This document shows positions 19,541 through 27,127 of a stretch of DNA of 64,000 nt, piece by piece (within the stretch, counting starts at the first letter, position 1; each line of letters begins with the position of its first letter). The translations under genes and the position numbers were made by a program. The notes below the pieces were generated by a model. The model saw only the letters and a program-made list of their open reading frames with translations, was not told the DNA's origin and ran no database searches. This DNA is from Solidesulfovibrio alcoholivorans DSM 5433 (lineage in GTDB: Bacteria; Desulfobacterota; Desulfovibrionia; Desulfovibrionales; Desulfovibrionaceae): the NCBI RefSeq assembly GCF_000702665.1, contig NZ_JNJA01000005.1, positions 1-64,000 on the forward strand, written 5' to 3'.

Positions 19541-20241
19541 AAGGCGTGCAGGTCCTCGGCTTCAAGAAATCCGGCAAGACCACGCTGTGCGAGGCGCTGC
19601 TCGCCCATTTCGCCGGGCGCGGCATCGCGCCGTGCGCGCTCAAGTGCACCCACAACCCGGGCCTGGACAAGGAAGACACGGACACGGACCGCTTCCTGCC
19701 CCATTGCCGCACGGTGGGGGCCATCGCCGCCACGGAGAGCGCGCTGTTCTGGAACGATCCGCGCAAGCTCTCGGACATGGTCGCCATGCTCGACGGCGAG
19801 GTGCTGGTCATGGAGGGCGGGCGCGAACATGCGATTGCCCCCAGGGTGCTCGTGCTGCGCGACGCCGATGAGGCGGAAAAGCTCTCGGAACCCGGGCTTG
19901 TCCTTGGCGTCTACGGTCCGGTGCGCGTTTCCGGCCTGCCTCATTTCGACAGCGTGGAGGCCGTGGCCGAGGCCGTGCTCGAGCGGGGCTTCGCCTTGCC
20001 GGGCCTGGACTGCGGGGCCTGCGGCCGCGACGGCTGCGCCGGGCTCGCCGCCGACATCCTGGCCGGCCGCGCCACGCCCGGGGACTGCGCCACGACGCAG
20101 ACCGCCCTTGCCGTCACCGTGGGCGGGCGGCCGCTGACGGTCAATCCCTTTGTCGAGCGCATCCTGGCCTCGGGCATTCGCGGCATGCTGCGCGAACTCA
20201 AGGGCTTCTCCCCGGGGCCCATCGAAATCCGCATCGACTGA
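19537..20241 (+). CDS. mobB: MobB GTPase fused to a [4Fe-4S] domain
   Basis: A 234-residue protein. The N-terminal part is MobB, the P-loop GTP-binding partner of MobA in forming molybdopterin-guanine dinucleotide; its Walker A is GFKKSGKTT (residues 8-16). From about residue 160 follows a four-cysteine FeS motif, CGACGRDGC then C after about 18 residues (domain like PF04060). ATGA overlap with tupC makes the operon tungstate import plus cofactor maturation. The role of the cluster is unknown; it could sense redox or oxygen, or bind a partner. Confidence 0.88.
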   Translation: MKGVQVLGFKKSGKTTLCEALLAHFAGRGIAPCALKCTHNPGLDKEDTDTDRFLPHCRTVGAIAATESALFWNDPRKLSDMVAMLDGEVLVMEGGREHAIAPRVLVLRDADEAEKLSEPGLVLGVYGPVRVSGLPHFDSVEAVAEAVLERGFALPGLDCGACGRDGCAGLAADILAGRATPGDCATTQTALAVTVGGRPLTVNPFVERILASGIRGMLRELKGFSPGPIEIRID

Positions 20242-20311
20242 GCACGGCGTATTGTCTTCCCCGTCTATCGCGGGTATGGAAGATGCGGAAACCGCATCCG
20301 GGAGGCTTCGC

Positions 20312-21748
20312 ATGGCAAGCGCCAGGGACGTCGCCGAGCAGCTTACGGCATTGCGCCTTGGCGCCTCGGACGATCCGTCCGTGCTCGACCGCCAGGTACT
20401 GGAGGCGGTGGCCCGGCGCGTCCATCAGAAAATGGACGACTACGAGGCCTACAACTTTACCGCCCTGCAAAGCATCTCGCTCAACATCTTTTTCGACCTG
20501 GCCCAGGAGTTCCCCACCCTGGAGCATCTCTACGCGGTCTGCCTGCTGATTCCCAAGATGTTCTTCGACATCGACTGCACGCTCTATGTCCTGGACAACA
20601 AGAGCGGCAGTATCCGGCGCTGCGCCTACCAGTGCCTGGAGGCCGACGCCGGGGAGTTGGCCGACCTGCCTTTTCCGCAAAAGGCCGTGGAGCGCGAGGG
20701 CCGGTTCCTCATCCCCATCAAGGGCAACCACGAGCTGATTTCGCAGTTGCCGTTCACGCCCAAGGAAGACGTGTTCGGCATGCTGGAGATCTATCCCGCG
20801 GAAAAACTCTCGGAGCACGAACGGCTCTTTTTCGAGCGCTACGCCAACCGTTTCGGCTACCAGCTGCACAACCGCATCCTGGCCAACAAGAACAAGGAAC
20901 ATCTCCAGTTCATCCGCAGTCTGGTCAAGGACATCGGGCACAACGTCATCGTGCCCAACATCTATTTCAAGCTCTATTACAAGCGGCTGCGTTCCAAGAT
21001 CGACCTGCTCAAGTTCTTCGAGTGGAAGCTCAAGCAGACCTTCGAGAACGAGGCGGGGGCGAACCAGCCCCTGCCGCCGGAAAAGGACAAGCTCCTGCGC
21101 GACCTCGGCTACATCCATGAGGGCCTCATGGACCAGTACCGCCAGATTCTCACGCACTACGAGCAGACGAGCCTGTTTCTGGAGACGCTGCTGCGCCGTT
21201 CCCACTTCGAGGAGGGGCGGTACGTGCTCGAAAAGCGCGCCTGCAACTTCAAGAAGCAGGTCATCGACCTGCAGCTGGAGCGCTACCGGCCCCGGTTCGA
21301 GGAACGCGGCATCGAGATCGACACTTCCCTTGGCGGCGTGCCGGATCAGGAAATCGAGGTGGTGGTGGACATCGGGCTCGTGAGCCAAGTCTACGCCAAC
21401 CTCTTTTCCAACGCGGTCAAGTACACGCGGGAGGTGACGGACACTGCCGGGCGCAAGCGGCGTTTCATTTCCTTCGGCTGGGAGCGCAAGGAGAACTTCT
21501 TCGGCCCGGGCCGCGACGGCATCAAGCTCAACGTGTTCACGTCCGGGCCGCCCATTCCGCCGGAAACCGCCGCGCACCTGTTCGAGGAGGGGGTGCGCGG
21601 GGAAAACGCCTCGGGCGAGTACGGCACCGGCCACGGCCTGTACTTCATCCGCGAGGTCGTGCGCCTGCACGGCGGCGTGGAAGGCTACGAAGCCACGAGC
21701 CTCGGCAACAACTTCTTTTTCATCCTGCCCATGGACCCGGTGCTCTAG
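20312..21748 (+). CDS. GAF-domain sensor histidine kinase-like protein
   Basis: A 478-residue cytoplasmic protein with no membrane segment. An N-terminal GAF-like region (about residues 50-190) is followed by a helical part whose H-box candidate is VKDIGHNVIVPN (about residue 215), then a GHKL ATPase with N-box NLFSNAVKYTRE and G-box GTGHGLYFI. Start at ATG 20312 after GGAGG (20301-20305); an earlier in-frame ATG at 20277 has no such site. No response regulator is adjacent. The H-box is atypical, so phosphotransfer is not certain. Confidence 0.75.
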   Translation: MASARDVAEQLTALRLGASDDPSVLDRQVLEAVARRVHQKMDDYEAYNFTALQSISLNIFFDLAQEFPTLEHLYAVCLLIPKMFFDIDCTLYVLDNKSGSIRRCAYQCLEADAGELADLPFPQKAVEREGRFLIPIKGNHELISQLPFTPKEDVFGMLEIYPAEKLSEHERLFFERYANRFGYQLHNRILANKNKEHLQFIRSLVKDIGHNVIVPNIYFKLYYKRLRSKIDLLKFFEWKLKQTFENEAGANQPLPPEKDKLLRDLGYIHEGLMDQYRQILTHYEQTSLFLETLLRRSHFEEGRYVLEKRACNFKKQVIDLQLERYRPRFEERGIEIDTSLGGVPDQEIEVVVDIGLVSQVYANLFSNAVKYTREVTDTAGRKRRFISFGWERKENFFGPGRDGIKLNVFTSGPPIPPETAAHLFEEGVRGENASGEYGTGHGLYFIREVVRLHGGVEGYEATSLGNNFFFILPMDPVL

Positions 21749-21852
21749 GCGCTCTTCGGTCCCCCCGGGCGCCTTCGCAAACCGGCCCCGTTCCCATTTT
21801 AAGCGGCGTTTCCTGTCCGGCGCATGGCGCCGGGCTCCATGAAGCGCCTGCC

Positions 21853-22353
21853 TCAGCGCGTCCTTCCCGCCCGCCACAGCCGCCACATGGTCGTGCCGTT
21901 GACCACGGCGATGCACGACTCGAGCAGCGTGCCGCCGATGGAGCCCGACAACACGTTGTTGGTCAGCCAGCACAGCGTCGCGCAGAAAAGCAGCAGCCGC
22001 ATGCCGATGCCGCGCAGGAAAAAGACGCCCACCGTGCCGGAGATCCCGGCCGCGATGGGGAACACCGCCGTCCAGCCCGTGGCCACGGCCACGCCGAGCA
22101 CCAGGTTGAGCGCCAGGAAAAACCCCGCCACCCACGGCGACCGGGTTTTGAGCGAGGCAAACGTGCGCAGGGCCGAAAGCGCGGCGCTGACCGCCGCCGC
22201 GTTGTTGCCGAGCAGGAAGAAGTGGGCCGTGTAGACCACGCATTCGCTGGCGACGAGAAACTTGAGCCGCCAGTCGATGCGCTGGGCAAAGGCCGTGATG
22301 CCGAGGACGAAGGCGAGGTAGCCGAGAAGCTGTGCCGGAGAAGTGAAATCCAT
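21853..22353 (-). CDS. YgjV-family inner-membrane protein
   Basis: A 166-residue hydrophobic protein with about six membrane segments, matching the YgjV family (PF10688): AQLLGYLAFVLGITAFAQR at the start and LCWLTNNVLSGSIGGTLLE near the end. Function unknown in the family. The ATG at 22353 is preferred; an in-frame ATG at 22386 lies inside a perfect palindrome and would add 11 residues. Neither has a strong ribosome-binding site. Confidence 0.8.
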   Translation of the reverse strand: MDFTSPAQLLGYLAFVLGITAFAQRIDWRLKFLVASECVVYTAHFFLLGNNAAAVSAALSALRTFASLKTRSPWVAGFFLALNLVLGVAVATGWTAVFPIAAGISGTVGVFFLRGIGMRLLLFCATLCWLTNNVLSGSIGGTLLESCIAVVNGTTMWRLWRAGRTR

Positions 22354-22382
22354 ACGAATCCGTCTGTTGTCGCGTGAAAGGG

Positions 22383-22410
22383 CCATAAAAATACGTCAGT
22401 ATTTTTATGG
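22383..22410. repeat. AT-rich perfect palindrome upstream of the ygjV-like gene
   Basis: A 12-bp perfect inverted repeat around GTCA: CCATAAAAATAC (22383-22394) and GTATTTTTATGG (22399-22410). It stands out in a GC-rich region and lies 30 bases before the chosen start of the minus-strand gene. It looks like an operator. A second imperfect hairpin (TCCTCG...CGAGGA, 22436-22464) is nearby. Confidence 0.7.
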
Positions 22411-22585
22411 GAAAAACAATTCCTCAAATATGTTGTCCTCGGGAAAATGCTTGTTTTTCGAGGACGCGAGACGAGGCGAAGGAGGGAGGGCCGCATGTGC
22501 GGGACGGTCGTCCGGCGGCTTCGCGCCTCGCCGGACATAGTGTCCGCGCGGCGGCATGGCAAGCCTTTTCCCGGCGGACGGGCTG

Positions 22586-22635
22586 TTGACACCACTTGAT
22601 AGTGGTGCTAGTTCTGCCACCACTAGGAGGTGGTG
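22586..22635 (+). promoter_or_regulatory. Promoter with twin palindromic operators of the TrmB-like gene
   Basis: Two copies of CACCAC-N6-GTGGTG (22590-22607 and 22618-22635) have centres 28 bases apart. The first overlaps a TTGACA -35 box (22586-22591; weak -10 TAGTTC at 22609-22614). The second contains the AGGAGG ribosome-binding site of the next gene. This layout suggests autorepression by the TrmB-like protein. Confidence 0.7.
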
Positions 22636-22639
22636 ACAG

Positions 22640-23449
22640 ATGCCCGATCCCCAGGAACTGGTCGCCCTCGGGCTCACGCGCTACGAGGCCGCGGCCTACG
22701 TGAGCCTGCTTGAACGCCCCGAACTGGCCCCGGCGGCCGTTGCGGTCCGGGCCGGCATCCCGCGCCAGCGCGTCTACGATGTGCTGGCGAGCCTTGCGGC
22801 CAAGGGGTTGTGCTTGGCCCGGGAGGACGAGACCAGGACATTTCGCGCCGCCGATCCCGCCACGGCGCTCGAGCTGCTCGCCCGGGAGCGCGAGGCCGCC
22901 CTGGCGCGGGAAGGCGAGGCCGGCATCGCCCTGGCGCGCCGGCTGGCAGCGCTGCTGGGGCCGGTCTTTGCCGCGGGTCGCGGCGAGACCGATCCGCTGG
23001 CGTCCGTGGAAGTGCTCTCCGGTCCGACGCGCATCGCCCACCGTGCCCTGGCCCTGGCCGCCGCGGCGAAGCGCAGCGTGGATTCGGCCATCGCCAACCC
23101 GATGATCCTGTCGCTCGAGCAAAACCGCGCCTTCATGCGCGTGCCCCTCGGGCGGAGGCTGCGCTACCGGGCGCTTTGCGACGGGCCGGTGCTGGCCGAT
23201 GCCTCGCTCGCCGCCTTCGTGGCCGAGCTGTGCCCGCTGGGGCTTGCCGTGCGCACCGTGGCGCACCTGCCGCTCAAGATGCAGATTTTCGACGACGAGA
23301 GCGTGCTCGTGTCCATGCAGGATCCGGCGGGCGGACCGCCGCGTTTCACGGCCGTGGTCATTCACAACAAGGGGTTGGCGTCCATGCTGGGCCTGGCCTT
23401 CGAACACCTGTGGCAGGGCGGCGAGCCCTTTGCGGAGGCGTGCCGATGA
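22640..23449 (+). CDS. TrmB-family transcriptional regulator
   Basis: A 269-residue regulator. Residues 1-70 form a winged HTH of the TrmB type (LGLTRYEAAAYVSLL, then AGIPRQRVYDVLASLAAKGL); the C-terminal part from about residue 115 resembles the TrmB effector domain. TrmB proteins are common in archaea and sporadic in bacteria, often sensing sugars; the ligand here is unknown. AGGAGG precedes the ATG. It is coupled by ATGA overlap to an acetyltransferase. Confidence 0.83.
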   Translation: MPDPQELVALGLTRYEAAAYVSLLERPELAPAAVAVRAGIPRQRVYDVLASLAAKGLCLAREDETRTFRAADPATALELLAREREAALAREGEAGIALARRLAALLGPVFAAGRGETDPLASVEVLSGPTRIAHRALALAAAAKRSVDSAIANPMILSLEQNRAFMRVPLGRRLRYRALCDGPVLADASLAAFVAELCPLGLAVRTVAHLPLKMQIFDDESVLVSMQDPAGGPPRFTAVVIHNKGLASMLGLAFEHLWQGGEPFAEACR

Positions 23450-24006
23450 ACGGCGCAACACGACAGTGTCAGGGGAACATGGTCGTGCAGGGGGTGGCCC
23501 TGCGGCCCGGGTACGAGCCGGGCATCGTCGGTCGCGTGGGCGAGCTGCACGGCCGGTACTACGCCAAGGCCTGGGGCGCGGGCGCGCCTTTCGAGATCCT
23601 GGCCACGCGCGACATGTGCGCGTTCATCGAAGGCTACGACCCGGCGTGCGACCTTATGCTCGGGGCGTACGCCGGGGAGCGGCTCGTGGGCTCCGTGGCG
23701 GTCCTTGGACGCACCACCGACCCGGACGGCGCGCAACTGCGCTTTTTCATCGTCGATCCCGACTGGCACGGCAGGGGCGTGGGCAAGGCGCTGCTCGCCC
23801 GCGCCCTGGACTGGTGCCGGGAACAGCGCTTCCCCCGGGTGTTTCTCTGGACCGTGGACGGACTTCCCGCCTCGCGCCGGCTCTACGAAAAGGCGGGATT
23901 CAGGATTGTTGTCCGGGAGCCGGACGCCCGCTACACGGTGCTGCGCGACAACCTCAAGATGGTGCTCGATATTGCCGCCGCAGGCTCCGGGAACCACGCA
24001 TTTTGA
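23446..24006 (+). CDS. GNAT-family N-acetyltransferase
   Basis: A 186-residue protein with the GNAT acetyl-CoA site: LRFFIVDPDWHGRGVGKALL (motif A, R/Q-x-x-G-x-G/A present as RGVGKA, about residues 112-117) and the C-terminal RLYEKAGFRIV. Start at 23446 overlaps the TrmB stop. The substrate is unknown; co-regulation with the TrmB-like gene is expected. A CTTTGCG/CGCAAAG hairpin at 24013-24031 follows. Confidence 0.85.
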   Translation: MNGATRQCQGNMVVQGVALRPGYEPGIVGRVGELHGRYYAKAWGAGAPFEILATRDMCAFIEGYDPACDLMLGAYAGERLVGSVAVLGRTTDPDGAQLRFFIVDPDWHGRGVGKALLARALDWCREQRFPRVFLWTVDGLPASRRLYEKAGFRIVVREPDARYTVLRDNLKMVLDIAAAGSGNHAF

Positions 24007-24012
24007 TAACGG

Positions 24013-24031
24013 CTTTGCGTAGGCCGCAAAG
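24013..24031 (+). terminator. Weak terminator after the TrmB-acetyltransferase unit
   Basis: Perfect 7-bp stem CTTTGCG/CGCAAAG (24013-24019, 24025-24031) with a 5-base loop. A TCTTTT tract starts 10 bases later, so it is only a modest terminator candidate. Confidence 0.45.
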
Positions 24032-24080
24032 GGCGTCGTGTCTTTTCGGGCAAAGAAGCCGGAAGACAATATGCGAGGCC

Positions 24081-24107
24081 TAAACTTATTATCCTAATAA
24101 CCGATAT
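24081..24107 (+). promoter_or_regulatory. Sigma-28-type promoter of the 24.1-kb orphan
   Basis: TAAA (24081-24084), a 15-base spacer and ACCGATAT (24100-24107; core CCGATA) match the FliA consensus in 10 of 12 positions. The start would be near 24114, 34 bases before the ATG. Confidence 0.62.
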
Positions 24108-24147
24108 ACACCAAAGGCGAGAGGATGCAGGAACAAGGGGACACGAC

Positions 24148-24924
24148 ATGGTGGATGCGACGACCTTTCCGGCAGGTGGCGGTAATGGGTTGAATCTCTT
24201 TCGTCCGGTGCAGCAGGACGGCACGCAGACGGTGGCAGCAACCACAGGAAATTCTACGCAATCATCGACTGATGGCCTTTCAAACACCTTGCTCGCCTCC
24301 AACAAGAGCACTGCTTCGAATGTTCTGTCCGGCAATTTCGTGCATACGGGGAAGAACGAATCGCAGTATCTTGCCGCGACGAAAAATGCGCATGCCATCG
24401 ACAGGCAGATGGACGCCAGCAGCATGCTGAACGTTCTCGCGAGCATCCTGCCAGAATCCGTGACGGATGCGGCGTTCTGGTACGGCGACGACAAGATGGC
24501 GCAGGCAAAAGCGCTCAAGGATTCCACGGAATCCAATGCGCAAAATCTTCAGGATGTGCGGGAGGACATCGACCGGAAAGCCGAGGAGGCGCAGGGCCAA
24601 ACCGCCCAAGGCGAATCCGGCCAGACGGCTTCCCCGGACGGGGACGCCGGGCAAGCGGCTTCCCAGGGCGGCGACGCCGGGCAGGGAGACGCCGCGTCTT
24701 CGGCTGCCGGAGGTGATAGCACCGTGCCCCAGGCTGCCAACGGCGATGCCGCCGCGACGCCGGCTTCCGCAGAAGAGGCCGTCCCGGCGCAGGCGTCCGC
24801 AGCAGCCGTCGGGGACGCTGCGGTTCCCCAAGGCGCGGCCCCGGCCGTTCCCACGTCGCAAGACGCGGCGGATGATGCACTTGCACAATCGCCGCAAACG
24901 CCGTCCATCGATCTTTTCGTCTGA
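24148..24924 (+). CDS. Low-complexity orphan protein (paralogue of the 41.7-kb gene)
   Basis: A 258-residue protein not recognised from any named family. Residues 1-55 are Gly/Thr/Ser-rich. The middle has STASNVLSGNF and the charged helix NLQDVREDIDRKAEEAQ (about residues 134-150). The C-terminal 100 residues are Ala/Gln/Gly/Pro repeats, and the protein ends SIDLFV. There is no cysteine, signal peptide or membrane segment. AAGGGG precedes the ATG. It shares layout and motifs with the minus-strand gene at 40,959-41,726, and both have sigma-28-like promoters, so a flagellum-linked, perhaps exported, protein is inferred. Confidence 0.72.
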   Translation: MVDATTFPAGGGNGLNLFRPVQQDGTQTVAATTGNSTQSSTDGLSNTLLASNKSTASNVLSGNFVHTGKNESQYLAATKNAHAIDRQMDASSMLNVLASILPESVTDAAFWYGDDKMAQAKALKDSTESNAQNLQDVREDIDRKAEEAQGQTAQGESGQTASPDGDAGQAASQGGDAGQGDAASSAAGGDSTVPQAANGDAAATPASAEEAVPAQASAAAVGDAAVPQGAAPAVPTSQDAADDALAQSPQTPSIDLFV

Positions 24925-24957
24925 CATTTCCGGGCGTGCATTGCGCAGCCGCCGCCG

Positions 24958-24991
24958 AAACGGCCGGGGGACAAGCGTCCCCCGGCCGTTT
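24958..24991. terminator. Bidirectional terminator between convergent genes
   Basis: A perfect 15-bp stem (24958-24972 with 24977-24991, loop AAGC) with A's on one side and T's on the other. It closes the orphan gene and probably also the minus-strand gene at 25,002. Confidence 0.88.
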
Positions 24992-25001
24992 GCATACGCG
25001 G

Positions 25002-25271
25002 CTACTTGTCCCAGCCGGATTCCTTGTCGCAGGCGGCCATCTCGTTCGGATGCGTTTTTTCCCATTGCGTGATGGACTTGGTTTCGTTTTCGTCCATCTT
25101 GTTGTTCATGCAGGTGCAATATTTTGTGATGACTTCAATGGATACCTTGGCGTCCTTGTTGTCGTTTATGCACTGGGCGACCCATTTCGCATCGTCGGCC
25201 CCGGCCATGGCCAGTCCGGACAGCATGCAGGAAAAGACGAAAACGGCCGAAAGAAGAGAAAAACGCTTCAT
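25002..25271 (-). CDS. Small secreted cysteine-containing protein
   Basis: An 89-residue precursor with a Sec signal peptide (about residues 1-23, ending GLAMA). The mature part carries cysteines in AQCINDN, KYCTCMNNKM and AACDKES. The spacing suggests disulfides or a metal site in the periplasm. Not matched to a named family from memory. GGAG lies just before the ATG at 25271. The region 25272-25447 upstream shows no other gene. Confidence 0.68.
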   Translation of the reverse strand: MKRFSLLSAVFVFSCMLSGLAMAGADDAKWVAQCINDNKDAKVSIEVITKYCTCMNNKMDENETKSITQWEKTHPNEMAACDKESGWDK

Positions 25272-25447
25272 ACGAACTCCATGGGCTGTAGTCGCAGGTA
25301 TTCCGCTGCCTGTCGCCTTTCGGGACTCCTCGTATGAAGAGATAGAGAAAGGGATGGAGAATGCAAGGCAAAGCGTCCTGCTTCGCATGACGGTGTGGTA
25401 ATGTTTCCTTCTTGCCATGATTGCTTTATTTCCGACACGGGTGCTGC

Positions 25448-25984
25448 CTAGAACCAGTACTCGGGATAGCGCCGGCCCGGGGCGAGGTTGTTGACGGCCA
25501 GGGCCACGCCGAGCATGACCAGCGCGCCGGAAAGGGCCGGAACCACGGCGTAGAGAAAGCCCAGGGCGTAGAGCTTGGCCCCGCCCGTGACCGCGATCAG
25601 CGCCGTGGCCCCGCCAGGCGGGTGCAGGGTGCCGGTTGCGTGCATGAGCGCGATGGCCCCGGCCACGGCCAGGGCGCAGACGAGCCAGTGCGGCCCGGGC
25701 AGACACAGGCGCACGGCCACGCCGCAAAGGGCTGACAGGAAATGGCCGCCGAGGAGGTTGCGCGGCTGGGCGAGGGGGCTTTTGGGCGCGCCGTAGAGCA
25801 GCACCGCCGAGGCCCCGAACGAGCCGATGAGCATGGTGAGCCCGGCCGGGCCGACCACGTCCTCGTGCAGCCAGGCCACGAGGCCGATGCCGGCCATGGC
25901 CCCGACGAAGGACCAGAAGATTTCGCGCAGCCCGACGCGGGGCGGATGCGCCGCGCCGCCGCGCATTTTGGCGAAATAGCTCAC
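25448..25984 (-). CDS. HPP-family integral membrane protein
   Basis: A 178-residue protein with about four membrane segments and the defining HPP motif in GTLHPPGGATAL. HPP proteins in cyanobacteria and plants have been linked to nitrite transport; the substrate here is not known. GTG start at 25984 overlaps the upstream CBS-protein stop by 4 bases (GTGA), so the pair is translationally coupled. HPP-CBS is a recurrent association, sometimes a single fused protein. Confidence 0.85.
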   Translation of the reverse strand: MSYFAKMRGGAAHPPRVGLREIFWSFVGAMAGIGLVAWLHEDVVGPAGLTMLIGSFGASAVLLYGAPKSPLAQPRNLLGGHFLSALCGVAVRLCLPGPHWLVCALAVAGAIALMHATGTLHPPGGATALIAVTGGAKLYALGFLYAVVPALSGALVMLGVALAVNNLAPGRRYPEYWF

Positions 25985-26616
25985 AGGCCGCACCCTCCGG
26001 GAATGTCGCGGCAGGAGCGCGCCACGTCGCCGCGGCTGACGATGCCGCAAAGCCGGCCCGCCGCGACCACGGGCAGGCGGTTGATGCCTTGCGCGGCCAT
26101 GATCCGGGCCGCTTCCAGACGGCCGGTTTCGGGCGCGACACACACGGCCGGGCGCGTCATGACCGCAGCGACCGTGGCTTCCCCCGCGCGCGGCGAAAGC
26201 GTCGCCAGGGCGCAGGTGGCCGGGTCGAGCAGCAGGGCGAGCAGGGCGGCCGGGCCGGCGTTTGCGGCAAGCCCCGCGTGGCGCAGCAGGTCGCGGATCG
26301 AAACCACGCCGGCCACGCTGCCGTCCGCAGCGAGCACGGGCAGGCCGGACACGCCGGCCGCGGCCATGCGCCGCGCGGCCTCGAGCACCGTATCCCCGGG
26401 CGAGGCCGTGGCCACGTTCCGGGTCATGAGTTGCGTCACGGGCACGTCGCGGGAAAGGCGTGCGGCGACGTGGGCGTAGGCCAGGCGGTAGAGGTTCAAA
26501 GCGTCGGCCGGGGCGATGTCCAGGTAGCCGCCGGCCTCGCGCATGGCCGCGACGACGTCGTCGGCGGTCATGTCCGCAAGGGGCGGCAGATCGGATGCGT
26601 GCGGGGCAGGGAGCAT
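25981..26616 (-). CDS. Protein with two CBS domains
   Basis: A 211-residue cytoplasmic protein. An N-terminal helical region (about residues 1-55) precedes CBS1 (QLMTRNVATASPGDTVLEAA ... VVSIRDLLRH) and CBS2 (AVMTRPAVCVAPETG ... GIVSRGDVARS). CBS pairs bind adenine nucleotides and gate transporters. Start at 26616 is chosen for AGGAGG at 26625-26630. Likely the regulatory partner of the HPP protein. Confidence 0.88.
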   Translation of the reverse strand: MLPAPHASDLPPLADMTADDVVAAMREAGGYLDIAPADALNLYRLAYAHVAARLSRDVPVTQLMTRNVATASPGDTVLEAARRMAAAGVSGLPVLAADGSVAGVVSIRDLLRHAGLAANAGPAALLALLLDPATCALATLSPRAGEATVAAVMTRPAVCVAPETGRLEAARIMAAQGINRLPVVAAGRLCGIVSRGDVARSCRDIPGGCGL

Positions 26617-26706
26617 GGGCGTTTCCTCCTGGCCCCGAACCTGCCCCGGGCCGGCCGGCAGGGGCATGACTTAAGTCAAGGCGCGCCCGCGCCGGCCGAA
26701 AACGCC

Positions 26707-26740
26707 GAGACGGGAACCCGGTCGCCCGGATTCCCGCCTC
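26707..26740 (-). terminator. Terminator of the amtB-glnK operon
   Basis: On the minus strand, a 15-bp stem with two G-U pairs (26740-26726 with 26721-26707, loop GCGA) is followed at a short distance by a TTTT run. It lies 34 bases after the glnK stop. Confidence 0.65.
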
Positions 26741-26773
26741 TTGTACGTTTCCGTCAAAAACGGAAGGCTGGCG

Positions 26774-27127
<354 letters not shown>

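Noticed and set aside
22424..23461. A minus-strand frame opposite the TrmB gene
   Set aside because: Antisense shadow of the TrmB-acetyltransferase pair, which has operators, ribosome-binding site and clear domains.
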